Positions 1 to 9,930 of a DNA stretch of 64,000 nt are shown one piece after another. The notes under the pieces were generated by a model. It saw only the letters and a list, made by a program, of their open reading frames with translations. It had not been told where the DNA came from and ran no database searches. The stretch comes from Anaeramoeba flamelloides (lineage: Eukaryota; Metamonada; Anaeramoebidae): contig JANTQA010000033.1 of assembly GCA_027625915.1 (NCBI GenBank), positions 1,364,001 to 1,428,000 on the forward strand, in the 5' to 3' direction. Both the position numbers and the translations under genes were made by a program. How positions within the stretch are numbered: the stretch's first letter is position 1; each line of letters starts with the position of its first letter.

Positions 1-1
1 T

Positions 2-1289
2 CAAACCTTTAAAACAGCCAAAAAAAATAAGAAATATGTCAAGAACTTTTCAAAATTTCCAGAGGTAAGTGCTGTTAAAGTCAAGTTGTTTTTTATAAAT
101 GTATTTCATAATAATAATTTTCATTAAAGTGATATGTATTTTATCATGATTTTTCATTTTATCTTGTTTTTTTTATTTAATATGATAACATTAATTATCA
201 CCATTTTATAATTTTTTTATGGGAAAGTTATACTAATTTGAATTTTTTTAATATTCTTATGTGTGTATGTTATTAGCATAAACTTTAATTTAAGTTTCTT
301 TATAAAAAAAATATTAAAAATTTTTTTTTCTAAAATATATTTTGATAAATTTTACTAAAATGTCAATGAATTGCCTGTTATTCAATTTAATAATACAATT
401 TAAAATTGATTGTTTATTTGTTATTATTTTTTTAAAAAAAAAATTAGGTCGAAATAATTGTTTCAATTTTTCGAAATATTTTAATGAACATATTTTCAAA
501 TATAATTCAATTAATTTTAAATTTTTTTCTAAACTCAAATAAATGGCTGGTTCTAGAATAATTTCTAAAAAAAATTGTCTCAAATTATCTAATGGTAAGA
601 TCACAAACTAAATAACTTATTTTTGGAGCAAATAATTTACCAAAAAAAAAAAAAATCTGTAACCAAAACCAATTACAATCCAAAAGAAAAAGAAAGAAAG
701 AAGGGGAAGTTGGAATTCCTAGGTAAGGAGATGTATCAAACAATAATAAAAATCAATTGTAAGCATTAAATATCAATATTATTCACAACCAAATATATAT
801 ATATATATATATATAAATCAAAAAAAATCGCAAAACAAATTCTTTTTGAAAAAAAAAAAAAAAACCTTTACAATGAGAGGGAATAATATTCCAAATATTT
901 TTTATACAAAAGAATAAGTAATTGTTTTAAGTAAAAAAAAGATGTTATGAAAAAAATATCTCAATTTAAAATTCAAGAAAAAATATTACAAAAATTCTTA
1001 ATTTAAAATTATTTTACAAATTTGATAAACAAGAAATTTGAAATAACTCTAAAACATTATATATACAACACTGTCAAAAACATAATTATAAATATTGAAA
1101 TAATCATTCTATGTAATATGGTATTTTTTTTATTAGATAAGTGAGATGCTGATTAAAGTTCCTTCCCAAGTTCACCAAAATTATAAAACAAATATATTTT
1201 ATTTATCATCGCCAATTCAAAAAAAAAATAAAAATACAAAAAAAAAAAAAAAAAAAGGTGATTCTAATAAAAAATTCAATTCCAACTAA
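2..1289 (+). CDS. 3' end of an unidentified gene (two exons, 5' end outside the window)
   Basis: Two open segments look like the last exons of a plus-strand gene that enters from the left. The first, 2-64, reads as 21 Lys-rich codons and stops exactly at a consensus donor (GAG|GTAAGT, phase 0). The second, 1137-1289, follows a T-rich acceptor (ATTAG) in the same phase. It reads ISEMLIKVPSQVHQ and onward, carries a lysine run encoded by 18 adenines that stays in frame, and ends in TAA. The implied intron is 1072 bp. No domain is recognisable and I cannot name the product. A short ATG-led stretch at 543-594 ending in GTAAGA could be an alternative or intervening exon. Pairing the two exons is inference from phase alone. 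Confidence 0.35.
65..1136 (+). other. Probable intron / non-coding stretch
   Basis: AT-rich sequence between the two left-edge exon candidates. It holds a dinucleotide AT run near 798-815 and several poly-A/T tracts. A 96-codon minus-strand open frame (about 311-604), leucine/isoleucine rich and without an ATG, overlaps a plus-strand frame. At this base composition an open frame of that length is near the chance expectation, so it is not called as a gene. Confidence 0.3.
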
Positions 1290-1736
1290 CAACTTTCAAT
1301 CTTTATTCCTTTTCTCTCATTTTATATTCCCGTCCCTTTTAGAATTCCAAAATTTAAAATTTTTTTTAATTTTTCAAAATAAAAATTATCCGATTGTTTA
1401 TTCACTTCATCTGCAAATTAAAAAATCATGAACAGAAAAATCAAATCTTTGTATTTTTTTTTGGATAATTTTACAAATCACATATTAAAAAAAATATTAT
1501 AGTTTTTTTTTTACTTTTTTTTTGATTCTTCAAAAACAAAATATCAATATATCTATTCACTTCGTTTAATATTTTAGAATTACAAACAACAAACTCGAAG
1601 TGTTCTAATCATTTTTTATCAAAAGTAGGTCAGTAAAAAATACAAAATTATCAATTTTTTTCTACAATTTTTTTTAATATTTTTTCTTTATTTTTTTGGT
1701 TTTTTGAACAAGTTTAAGTTGAACAGATTAAATAAA

Positions 1737-1960
1737 AGTATAGCATCATTAATTTTGTTAATCGCTATTGTCTGGAAGATGATACTGATTTTTTCATCTT
1801 GGGTAGTGGATATTAAAAGATTTTTTCATATTGATCAACAATGATACCATGCCATCTAATCCTGAAAGAGATTTTATAATATTTGAAAATATTAACTATT
1901 TTTTAGATCAAAGCAAGGTACATTTTGAATTAAATATAAAAAGTGATGTAATTTGTTTTT
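1737..1960 (+). pseudogene. Decayed coding stretch of unknown family
   Basis: The plus strand contains two short coding-like runs in different frames, with aspartate/glutamate-rich segments (for example near 1770-1800, and the run DTMPSNPERDFIIFENINYF from about 1840). They are much less A/T-monotonous than their surroundings. No start codon, no complete frame and no recognisable domain are present. I read it as a relic of a gene or mobile-element ORF. It lies immediately left of the interspersed repeat at 1973-2490 but is not part of it, because the inverted copy of that repeat at 15 kb lacks it. Confidence 0.25.
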
Positions 1961-1972
1961 ACTGATCTAAAA

Positions 1973-2490
1973 TCTTTTTCAAACAAAAGGGTACACCCCC
2001 CAAATCATCAATACTATTAAATTTTATTGTTAATAAAATAATTACTTGTTGGTGATTTTCATTTTTATTATTCATTTTTTCATTTTTTGTTTTTTTATTT
2101 ATGGATATTGAACAGCTGGAAAATGAAAAAAACAAGATAAGAAGAAAACCAATTTGGAAATAATCCACCAGTATAAAAATGGAAACAGTTTAAGTTTGGT
2201 TTCGAATGAGCTAGAGAAATAGGAATTAAGTGAGACCATTATTGGATTGATGTATCAATCAAAGAAAATTGAAAATATTGAAAAAAAAACAATTCCAATA
2301 AAATACCCAGATGAATTGCATCTTTATCTTTAAAATGAGACTTTAAAGAACAAAAGTTTGATTTGTAAAAGAACTTTTTCCCAATTCAACATGTTCAAAG
2401 GTTTTTATTCGTTTTATAATTTTTTTTTTTTACAATTTACAAAACGAGATTTCTCATTTCAAATAAAAGGGTACATCAATTTTTCAAATA
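1973..2490 (+). mobile_element. Interspersed repeat P, copy 1 (about 0.5 kb)
   Basis: This block is repeated in reverse orientation at 14690-15230 with strong sequence similarity over its whole length. Both copies start and end with the same motif in direct orientation (CAAACAAAAGGGTACACC at the left, CAAATAAAAGGGTACATC at the right). Short protein-like segments are shared by both copies, such as a glutamate-rich LENEK stretch and a KYPDELHLYI stretch, so the ancestor was probably protein coding. The class of element is not identifiable. Both copies are broken and look old. Confidence 0.55.
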
Positions 2491-2665
2491 TTTAATTTTA
2501 ATTTTTATTGTTTTGTTTTAACCAGTTTTAAATATTCAGTTAAGTGTTTTTTTTTTTTTTTTTTTATGTTTTAAAGGGTTCCTTATCTTTTAGAATGATA
2601 CTACAATTAATTTTATTCAATTATGAATAATTCTTGAAAATTTCTGTGTCCTTTTATTTATTTAT
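2455..2665 (+). mobile_element. Repeat Q, MITE-like, copy 1
   Basis: This block of about 0.2 kb has inverted ends: AAATAAAAGGGTACATCAA on the left and, on the opposite strand, AAATAAAAGGACACAGAAA on the right. A diverged inverted copy lies at 13815-13990. In both places Q adjoins repeat P, so P and Q may be one larger element. At 13.8-15.2 kb they are separated by about 0.7 kb of extra sequence. Confidence 0.4.
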
Positions 2666-2784
2666 AGAAAGGAGTAATTAAAGAAAAATCATCAAATAAA
2701 AAAAAGAGAAGAAGAAAAATAATTAAAATATATATAAAAAATAAATTTATCATTTTCATGACCAATTAGAAACTATCCACGTCC

Positions 2785-2915
2785 TGAATACAGGAGGAGC
2801 AAAAACCCGATAGAAAGATTATCGATTATAGATAAAAATTCCACAAACTGTGATTAATAAATTGGTATTCCACGGCTCTCAGAGTGGGGGCACTGGGTGC
2901 CCGAATTTATATATT
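2785..2915 (+). repeat. Dispersed repeat with GGGCAC/GTGCCC palindrome, copy 1
   Basis: A block of unusually high GC for the window. It is repeated in inverted orientation at 53158-53372. Shared features are the segment AAAACCCGATAGAAAGATTA, the segment ACTGTGATTAATAAATTGGT, and a small palindrome GGGCAC-TGG-GTGCCC at the end. In the other copy the middle translates as a plausible protein segment (IPQTVINKLVFH), so it may derive from a coding element. The family is unknown. A partial third match (GTGGGGGCAC) occurs at 18066. Confidence 0.5.
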
Positions 2916-2989
2916 TTTTATTATTTAAAAAAATATTTGTTTTCACTTTATTTTTATAATTTTTTCTTTATTACCTTAAGTTAAAATTT

Positions 2990-4100
2990 CTGTGTCCTTT
3001 TATTTGAAAAAGAGTTTCGTTGATAAATAAAATGGTTGGTTCTTCTTTGAGGGTTAATTTTTTTATTTCTTTTTATTGGTTTAACTGTTCAATTTGAGCA
3101 ACTTTTTACAATTCAAAAATGTGTTTAACTTTTTTTCCACAATAGTTTGATTAAAAAAAGCTTTTTTCAAGATGACAATATAAAAAATAATTTTGGTGGT
3201 TTAATCGTAATTATCAAGTCATAAATCTTATTGAAGCATTTGGAGAACAGAATTAAGACTACCAAAATCAAATTACCCCAATATGAAATTTAAATCCAAA
3301 GTTCAATAAGAAAGCCAAAATAAATCTCGAGAAATATCATTTCGAATCAATTTTGTAAAGATCTTTTGGTGATTTTTCAAATAATTAAGTGAATATTTGG
3401 GATTTTGAAATCAAAATTATCATTCACTAATTGGAAAATAATAATACTTTAGAAGTGTTATTTTATTTTAGATTGAGGACATTTATCTGCTTGGTTAATT
3501 CCCAAATATTCCAAGATAATAAATGAAGGGATCTAATATTAATTTAGAAATTCTTATTTAAATTTGAAACAAGTATGTACAGCAGTTTTTGAAAAGTGAA
3601 TCATAAATGTTGTAAAACGTGTTACTGGTAATGTTTAAAAGAGTGAATCAAACAGTTTGAACAACATTTTTGAAAACTTTTTTTCCTTGCTTTTATAAAA
3701 CAGCCGTAAGGAATTTTGAAGTTTAATAAGCCCAAAATAAATTAAAGTTGTTCTGAATCAATCATTAATAAATTAAATACTAACAAACCCTTTGAGAAAA
3801 TTTAAAGGTTGCTCTCTTGTTTAAAAATTAAACATTAGAACTCGTTTTGTTCCTTGAAAATATAAATTCTTGCCTTTCATTAAAAAAATCATTTGGTAAA
3901 AACTTTTGATTTGCTTTTTTTTTATTGAAAGAAGATTTGACCAAAAAAGGTAACAAAGTGAATAATTAATTTTGCAAAAACATTTTGTGAAGTGATTTTT
4001 AATGTGCATCATGTTTCAGAAAAGAATAGGGTTAATTTGAGTTTTGATTGGAAAATAAGACCATCGTTTATCAAAATTTTCATGATGTTTTGTTTTTACA
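2990..4100 (+). other. Gene-free stretch with decayed coding traces
   Basis: Between about 3150 and 3540 several plus-strand runs look like worn coding sequence (for example NYQVINLIEAFGEQN), repeatedly interrupted and with no start or domain. Another copy of the ...GTGTCCTTTTATTTGAAA motif of repeats P/Q is at 2990, and a TGTGTTTAACTTTTTTTC motif shared with 55.1 kb lies at 3120. At 4102-4142 a short open run ending in TAA follows an ACAG acceptor-like site. It could be a terminal exon but stands alone. Confidence 0.3.
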
Positions 4101-4258
4101 GCTTTTAAAGATCTATTTTTGAATGAAGAAGAATTAAAATAACATTAGGAAGAGAAGAGAAGAGAAAAGAAATTAATAATGAGGATAAAAAAAAAAAAAA
4201 AAGTAAATGAATTGAATCACAAATCAAACCAAGAAAAAAAAAAAAAAAAGAAAAAGGA

Positions 4259-4578
4259 TCAAAATAAATTACGAGAATAATTCAAAAGTTTTTCGATCAA
4301 GTCAACATGTGATAAAAGCATTCTTCGACAGCAAATTCTTTTAATGCCAAGTGCATCAAGAGCTGCTCTCTCTGAATATTCTGCTGCAAGTAAACCTAAA
4401 TAGGCTTCCCATTTATCGCCAATAACTAAAGAATTGATAATAAAAAAACAAGATCAAGATCAATGAATGGTAACAAAAACAATAACAATAACAATGAGGA
4501 ATTCAGGAAAGAATAAGAAAAAACCTAAGAAATAAGCAAACTTTTGTTGCAAGTAAAACATCTAATTGGAATAATCAT
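4259..4578 (-). CDS. RPB10: DNA-directed RNA polymerases I, II and III subunit RPB10 (two exons)
   Basis: This is the smallest shared zinc-binding subunit of the three nuclear RNA polymerases; it sits at the base of the assembly platform. Exon 1 is 4542-4578 and exon 2 is 4259-4425, with a 116-bp intron (GTTTGC...TTTAG). The joined frame gives 67 residues ending in TGA, which matches the usual 65-70. It starts [12 protein letters not shown] and carries the four zinc ligands Cys7, Cys10, Cys44 and Cys45, the last two in the family signature CCRRM. It ends with the conserved [12 protein letters not shown]. The start is the ATG directly before the invariant IIP-RCFTC motif. Residue 11, normally glycine in CFTCGK, is asparagine here. 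The exons are short, so the gene is easy to miss in a single-frame search. Identification is secure; the 5' splice site is inferred from the required phase. Confidence 0.93.
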
Positions 4579-5563
4579 TGTTTCAGAAAACAAAAAATTA
4601 AAAAAAAATAAAATTCTGAAAATCATTTTTTTCACAGTATCCTTATCTCAAAAAGTTAAAATGTCAAGTGTAAAGAAGTAACACCACAATTTTTTAACTC
4701 AGTGAGTTTCACGTTGTAAAAAATAACAGCTTAGATATATTTATTGTTTTGGTCAAAGTTTTGCAGGTGATTTGTTCAAACTTTTGGTTTTCTTTTATTG
4801 AGAACAAAAATACAATAATTCTGTTTCTTCTTCAAAGTCAATAACAAACACACCCTAATTGATAAAAAAGGGGGGGCTGACTCGGAAAGAAAACTAGGTT
4901 TTCAAATTGAGCTTTGAATTACTTTGGAAAAAGACATTGACATAAATTCAACTTTTTGTGCACTAGTTTAAGGGATCAAAAACCAAGTATTTTGAAAATT
5001 GGTTTGGTATTATTCTCCCATCAACATTATTTTGTTAAAAGTCAAAGGGTTTATTTTCTCAGTGATTAGAAATCTTTCAAAAGGCAATTTATAATAATAT
5101 TACAATGGTGTTCTTTTTCAGTTCCTTTGACGTTTCACTGAAATAAAATATTCTTCACTTAATCGATAGTGACAATTTATGCGCTTTGTCAAAATAGTGA
5201 AAAATAAAATCAAAAAAAAATTGTGTTCTGTGTTTTTTTAGACCAATTTAGAAAACTGTCTGGAGTTTTATTTTAAATTATGATTCTTTCGAAATTACAC
5301 CATACTATAATCTAAAATATAACTTTTCCACAAATATTTATTTGTAAACTTTTTTGGATTCTTTTATTTCGATAGTACCACAAAGAAAACAAAAACGAGT
5401 CTTTAATCCAATTAAATAGTCTATTTCCAGCTTATTCAATTATACTTTTATTTGAAACATTTCATTAAGAAGCAAAAAATGGAAAAAAAAACATATTTGT
5501 TTTTATTTTTTTCAATTTTACTTTTTTATTCCAAAAACATTTACGACTTTTGAATTGCTATTA
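4579..5563. other. Intergenic region between divergent RPB10 and the PH-like gene
   Basis: Both flanking genes point away from this 985-bp stretch, so it must contain both promoters. No core-promoter motif is convincing against the AT-rich background. No open frame or repeat copy was recognised. Confidence 0.4.
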
Positions 5564-6079
5564 ATGGGATCAAATATTTCTGTACCATTCGAAGAAAAGG
5601 AACCTGTTACTGTCAGTTCTGTGAAAATTGAAAGCGATCTTTCAGGGCATATGAAGATCTCTTTACCAAACACCAAGAAATATAAAAAAAAATATTTTAT
5701 TCTTAGTGGGCTTGATTTGTATTGCTTTAACAAAAGCTCAAGTTCCCAAAAGTCGATTGCATGGTTTGACCTAAATAGATGCTATGGCTTTGAAGTCGCC
5801 AAAAGCGAAACAAAGACTGAAAATTCAATGAAATTTAGGACATACACCAACAACAATTCCCAATACACTTTTAAAAATCTGAACTCTTCAAAGTTTCAAA
5901 AGAAAATCAACGAGACTTTCAGACAAATTGACGATCGACTCAAAAAGAAAGCAGAAAAGTACTGGGCAAAATTCTACGAAAACGGTGATGAAAAAGAGAG
6001 TATCCCTTATTTCTGTGAAATGGAACAAGAAGAATTTGAACAGATTTTAAAAGCTAACAAGATTCAGCTAAGAAATTAA
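5564..6079 (+). CDS. Small PH-domain-like protein
   Basis: An intronless frame of 171 residues. The ATG at 5564 is chosen; the frame stays open slightly upstream but has no other ATG. Residues about 28-120 look like a pleckstrin-homology fold: an opening strand GHMKISL, a basic turn TKKYKKKYFILSGLDLYCF that corresponds to the usual K-x-RWFVL-x-LYYY segment, several strands, and a closing amphipathic helix FQKKINETFRQIDD. A charged C-terminal tail (about 121-171) is probably helical. The protein begins MGSNIS, which fits an N-myristoylation consensus (Gly2, Ser6), so a membrane-associated adaptor is plausible. The canonical tryptophan of the last PH helix is absent, so the domain call is tentative. 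It runs divergently from RPB10. Function is otherwise unknown. Confidence 0.7.
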   Translation: MGSNISVPFEEKEPVTVSSVKIESDLSGHMKISLPNTKKYKKKYFILSGLDLYCFNKSSSSQKSIAWFDLNRCYGFEVAKSETKTENSMKFRTYTNNNSQYTFKNLNSSKFQKKINETFRQIDDRLKKKAEKYWAKFYENGDEKESIPYFCEMEQEEFEQILKANKIQLRN

Positions 6080-6443
6080 CCTTTTTATTTCCTTTTGTCT
6101 TTTTGTTTTTTATTTATTTATTTGAAGACTTTTTCTTTTTTCATTTCTTCTTTCTTTTCTTCGTTTCACATTGTTTAGAAAAAAAAAAAATAAAAATAAA
6201 AATTTTCATTTCTTATTTTTTGTTTGTTTAATTCCCTTCCTTCTTTTTTAAATTCTTTTCTTAGTCCTCCAATTAAAAAAAAATTTTTCGCAAAATTATT
6301 ACTCTAGAAATTGTCAAAGACAGATCCAATCACGAAATAAATTTTGTTTCCCTCTTTTCACATTATTTTCTCAATTCCACTCCGAGAAGGATCATTCCAA
6401 CGATTTGAAAGAATTGAGAACAAAAAATGAATAAATCCTGCAA

Positions 6444-6620
6444 CACTACAAAAAATCTCATGGCTTTTACAAAAGCTTTGTGCCTTTCCAAAACTTTCAG
6501 ACAATTTACAAACCTTCCAAACACTTTCCAACACTTTAAAAGACTTTCCAACACTTTAAAAGACTTTCAGAACTTTTAAAAGCACAAACCTTGATAAAAG
6601 TTATGGGATTTTTTGTAGTG
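6444..6620. mobile_element. MITE with CACTAC inverted ends (177 bp)
   Basis: The ends are inverted repeats. The left begins CACTACAAAAAATCTCATGG, and the right, read on the other strand, begins CACTACAAAAAATCCCATAA; similarity continues for about 40 bases (through CTTTT-A-AAAG-TTTGTGC). CACTAC ends are typical of the CACTA (EnSpm/CMC) superfamily, so this is probably a non-autonomous derivative. No clean 2-3 bp target duplication is visible. The middle contains two to three tandem copies of a unit of about 20 bp built on CACTTTAAAAGACTTTCCAA. Confidence 0.7.
6526..6575. repeat. Short tandem repeat inside the CACTAC MITE
   Basis: Two to three copies of a unit of about 20 bp (ACTTTCCAACACTTTAAAAG) occupy the loop of the foldback element. 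Confidence 0.6.
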
Positions 6621-6866
6621 CGTATTTTAAACAGGGGAAGTTCTTAAAGTTGAAAAAAGTTATGCTCAAAGTGTTCGATTCACTGTTATAATCAGTTTTG
6701 GTTTCCCATTGTAAAACTTTTTATACTCGCTTTTGTAAAATGGCAAAAGTGCTTTCACAAATTATTAAGGACTATAAATTGTTTTATTTATGATGGTTGT
6801 CCAAGAAACAAAAACTTTTGTTACATTTCATTTTTTCTAAAATTGTTATCATAAAATAAACTTTAA

Positions 6867-7700
6867 GGGACTAATAACTCTTATTTATTTTTAATCCCAA
6901 AGGTAAAGGGTAATTATTTACACAAGGATACGATTAAACTTGATAAGAAAGTTCATTTTTCAACTTTAGAGAAAAGAGTTATCATTTTTTAAAAGAATTC
7001 ATTTTCCCCAATTAAATTTTCCGTAAAATGATTGAGATCCTTTTTTGTTTGGATTTTTGGATTGATTCAAAAAAGATAAAAGAAAAATTTCCAAGAAATT
7101 TTATTTTTGATTAAATCTCACTTTTAGTAATTTATGAGAGTTTGTATGAATAAAAAACATTGAATTTTTTAATCTTATTTTAAAAATACAAGAAAAATAA
7201 ATCAAATATTGAATCCTTGAAGATCTGGAAAAAATTGATCATTTATTTTTTTCAAAATATTCATTAAATTTCAAAAAATTTAAAAGATTAGGCAATATTC
7301 TTTTTTAAAATTATTAAGAGTATATACGAACCATGAATTATTTAAATCAGTTATTTGATAATATATCTATCATTTTTTTTTGTTTGTTTAAATATTATTT
7401 TGAATTCTTTTTATTTGTTTGAAAATCTTTATCAAATTGAGAAATAATAATAAATCCCGTTGATACTTTTAATCTTTAAGTTATTACAAACCCATTGAAA
7501 GAAAATAATTAAGATTGAATTATTAATTATTTAGTTGAAATCATAGATAAAAAAGTTTTTCTTTTGGCTAGAAATTGAATTTTCCAGGTTTTAAGAAAAT
7601 CATATTTTTGGAGAATTTTTAATTTAATAAAAAGGTTGTTTTTCTCGTTTTTCTTTTACAAAAAGAAAATAAAAAATTTGTTAAGTAAACTGGGGTAAAT
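6867..7700 (-). mobile_element. Interspersed repeat Y, copy 1 (reverse)
   Basis: About 0.8 kb with inverted-orientation similarity to 16190-17080 and 58135-59035. Recognisable shared landmarks are a GTATCCTTG block, TTTTGTCCAATTTTTCTTTT, a CAAAAAAGATC block and an AAAACC-GGAAAATTCAACTTA block. Its left end is TTAA followed by GGGACTA, the same terminus as the TTAA MITE family, so Y may be a longer relative. No coding capacity is evident. Confidence 0.55.
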
Positions 7701-7904
7701 AAAAAAATAATATATTTTCAAGTTTGAAAGAATTAAAGTTATTATTTTGAAATAAAAGTTCATATTCTATTATAATAATCAATAAAAAAACAATTTTTAT
7801 TACCCTGTTTTATGAATGTTAGTCATTTTACAAAAGTGAGAAAAAATTTTTTTAGAACAGTACTTAATTTAGTCTATAAACTTCATTGGAACCATTTTTA
7901 TTAC

Positions 7905-7937
<33 letters not shown>

Positions 7938-8666
7938 AATATTTGAGAAACCTTTTTATTACAAAAATAATAACCAAATATTTCATTTCAATTATCAAAC
8001 AATTATTTGATTAAAATTTATCAAATACGTTTTGAAAATTATTTATTTGATAATATATTTTTAAAATAGATTGCGTAGGACAATTGTGACTTATATCAAC
8101 CATTTTCAGCCAAAAGAGTCCAGTTTATAGGAGCGAGTTATATGTGTTTAAAGAATTGGCATTGATATTAGGTGAAAAAAATTATTTTGTAAATTTAAAA
8201 TAAGAAGATATTTTTTCACATTATTTCTGTTTTTTTTTATTTATTTTATTTTTTTTTTTTTTGACACCTAATTCATTAGCAATTTTTTCTTTTTATGTCA
8301 GATCGAAATTTAATTGGGAAAAACACAATATTCTAATGTTACTGAAACCGTGGGGATGATTGTAGAGAAATGATATTGATTTCTATCACAATTTTCTTTG
8401 ATATCCAATTAAAAGATCAAAATGAACATTATTATTTTTCCCAATGTGTAATAATAATTTGAGTTTTGAAATTAATAGAGAAAACATATTAATTTTTTGG
8501 TTTTATTATAGATGGATAATAACTCTTTTTTGATGGGGATTATTCGACTTATTTCTTATTTGTTCTACAAAGCTCAGTTATCAATAATAATTGACCTCTG
8601 AAAAAAAAATGTAGGTACCATTTGACCGAAACAACTTTTATATTTATATATATATAAACTCCATTT
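7701..8666. other. Gene-free AT-rich stretch
   Basis: Contains an (AT)n run at 7905-7936 and an isolated CAGCCAAAAGAGTCCAG terminus at 8107. That terminus resembles the ends of the CAGTCAAAGG family and is probably the stump of another copy. Nothing coding was recognised. Confidence 0.35.
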
Positions 8667-9177
8667 CACTCAAAGGAGCCCAGTTAAAAATGAAAAAGCC
8701 ACTTTTTTAAAGAATCAACAAAACTTAGATTTTTTAGAAATATGAAAAATAATAAAATTCATATTAGAGTTGACAATCATAAAAGAACAGCCTGAACAAA
8801 CCATAAATATCAAAAAAAAAAAAATGTTAAAAAATTTTTGGGCCCTTTTCATTGGAACGTATCTATTGCAAAATTCTCAATTTCTTTTTGAAATTAAAAT
8901 TTTTGACCATAAGATTTTTCACTTGTAAATATAGGAATTTTAAAATAACATACAAAGCCCATCTTTTCTTAATGTTAATTTGGTGTTTCAATTTTTTTTT
9001 TTTCAAATTTAATTTTTTTGTAAAAATAAAAAATAAAAGAAAAAAAAAACAAAAAAATTTTCAAAATGAGAAAAAATAATTTTCATCTAAAAATTGAAAT
9101 TTTAGTTTGAGAAAAATAATGAATTAAACTCATAAAAGGTATTCTATCTCTTCAATATAACTGGGCCTCTTTGACTG
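8667..9177. mobile_element. Non-autonomous element of the CAGTCAAAGG-end family, copy 1 (511 bp)
   Basis: Inverted ends: left CACTCAAAGGAGCCCAGTTA, right on the opposite strand CAGTCAAAGAGGCCCAGTTA. Both ends are embedded in TATAAA...TTT flanks rich in TA. The interior has no real coding frame (the 75-codon Phe/Lys-rich frame at 8852 is composition noise). A second, longer member is at 60171-60853. Confidence 0.7.
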
Positions 9178-9204
9178 AAAAAGATTTTATATAGATATAT
9201 GTAT

Positions 9205-9930
9205 ATATATTTATAAACTAAATTCCAAAAATTAGCACACTTTTTTTAACAGTTGAAAAATCATCAATAATACACTCTAAATTCAATTTGATAATTATTC
9301 TGATTTTACAAACTATTTCATTTATTGTATTTTCTGTTTTATTTACATTTCATTTTTTCAAACACATTATAATTTTAATTCGAGAAGATATTTTTTTTTA
9401 ATGGTTGATAGAAATTCAATATTGAGTTTGTTAAATAGAAAAATCAGATACACTTAGTTGATAGTGTCTCCTCATTTAATCGATCAATAATATTTAATTG
9501 AATTTAAACAAATTTATCAATCTTTTTTTTTTCTTTTGCTCATCTCCAATTTTTTAAGGGACTAATTTCTATTAATTGTTTTTACCGAATTTAAGAGCTT
9601 GAGATAATATTTTTACCAATTACCTAGGTTTGAATAATCCTATTTATTTTCAATATTAAACTTATTTCTAGATAAAGAATCCCTATTTAGAAATTGATAA
9701 AAAAAATAAAAAAAAAATAGAGAATAGTTCCTTAACACACTCTTGGTTTATTAGTATTGATATTTATTTATTGTATATTTTGTGAGTATGATAATTTATA
9801 AAAAAATGTTAACATTCCAATTAGCGGAAGGTTATAATTTAGTATTTCTTCTGGAATTCATTAAATAAGATTTTTTCCCTTCAGAAAATTGAATTTTGAT
9901 CTGTTAATAATTTTGAATTGAAGTTTATTA
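9205..9930 (+). mobile_element. Interspersed repeat V, copy 1, interrupted by a TTAA MITE
   Basis: Two parts, 9205-9557 and 9732-9930, are together collinear with 30783-31335. The break between them is exactly the TTAA-flanked MITE at 9558-9731. The right part shares ACACACTCTTGGTTTATT and CAATTAGCG with the other copy. No coding content was seen. Confidence 0.65.
9558..9731 (+). mobile_element. TTAA-flanked MITE, family A copy 1 (174 bp)
   Basis: Begins GGGACTAATTTCTATT and ends AATAGAGAATAGTTCC, so the ends are inverted repeats. TTAA lies immediately on both sides (9554-9557 and 9732-9735). The insertion splits repeat V; the uninterrupted V copy has a single TTAA at 31134-31137 in the same context. 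A TTAA target duplication is the hallmark of piggyBac-type and some related elements, so piggyBac-like origin is inferred. Confidence 0.85.

Noticed and set aside
314-604. 96-codon minus-strand frame
   Set aside because: No ATG start and no domain. With roughly 80% A+T about one such frame is expected by chance in 64 kb; kept only as a remark.
1973-2490. LTR-type interpretation of the direct 18-bp motifs around repeat P
   Set aside because: Only about 18 bp are repeated, no primer-binding site or polypurine tract is visible, and no retroelement domain is recognisable.
8852-9079. 75-codon Phe/Lys-rich frame
   Set aside because: Lies inside a non-autonomous element, has no domain, and its composition is that of the local A/T runs.
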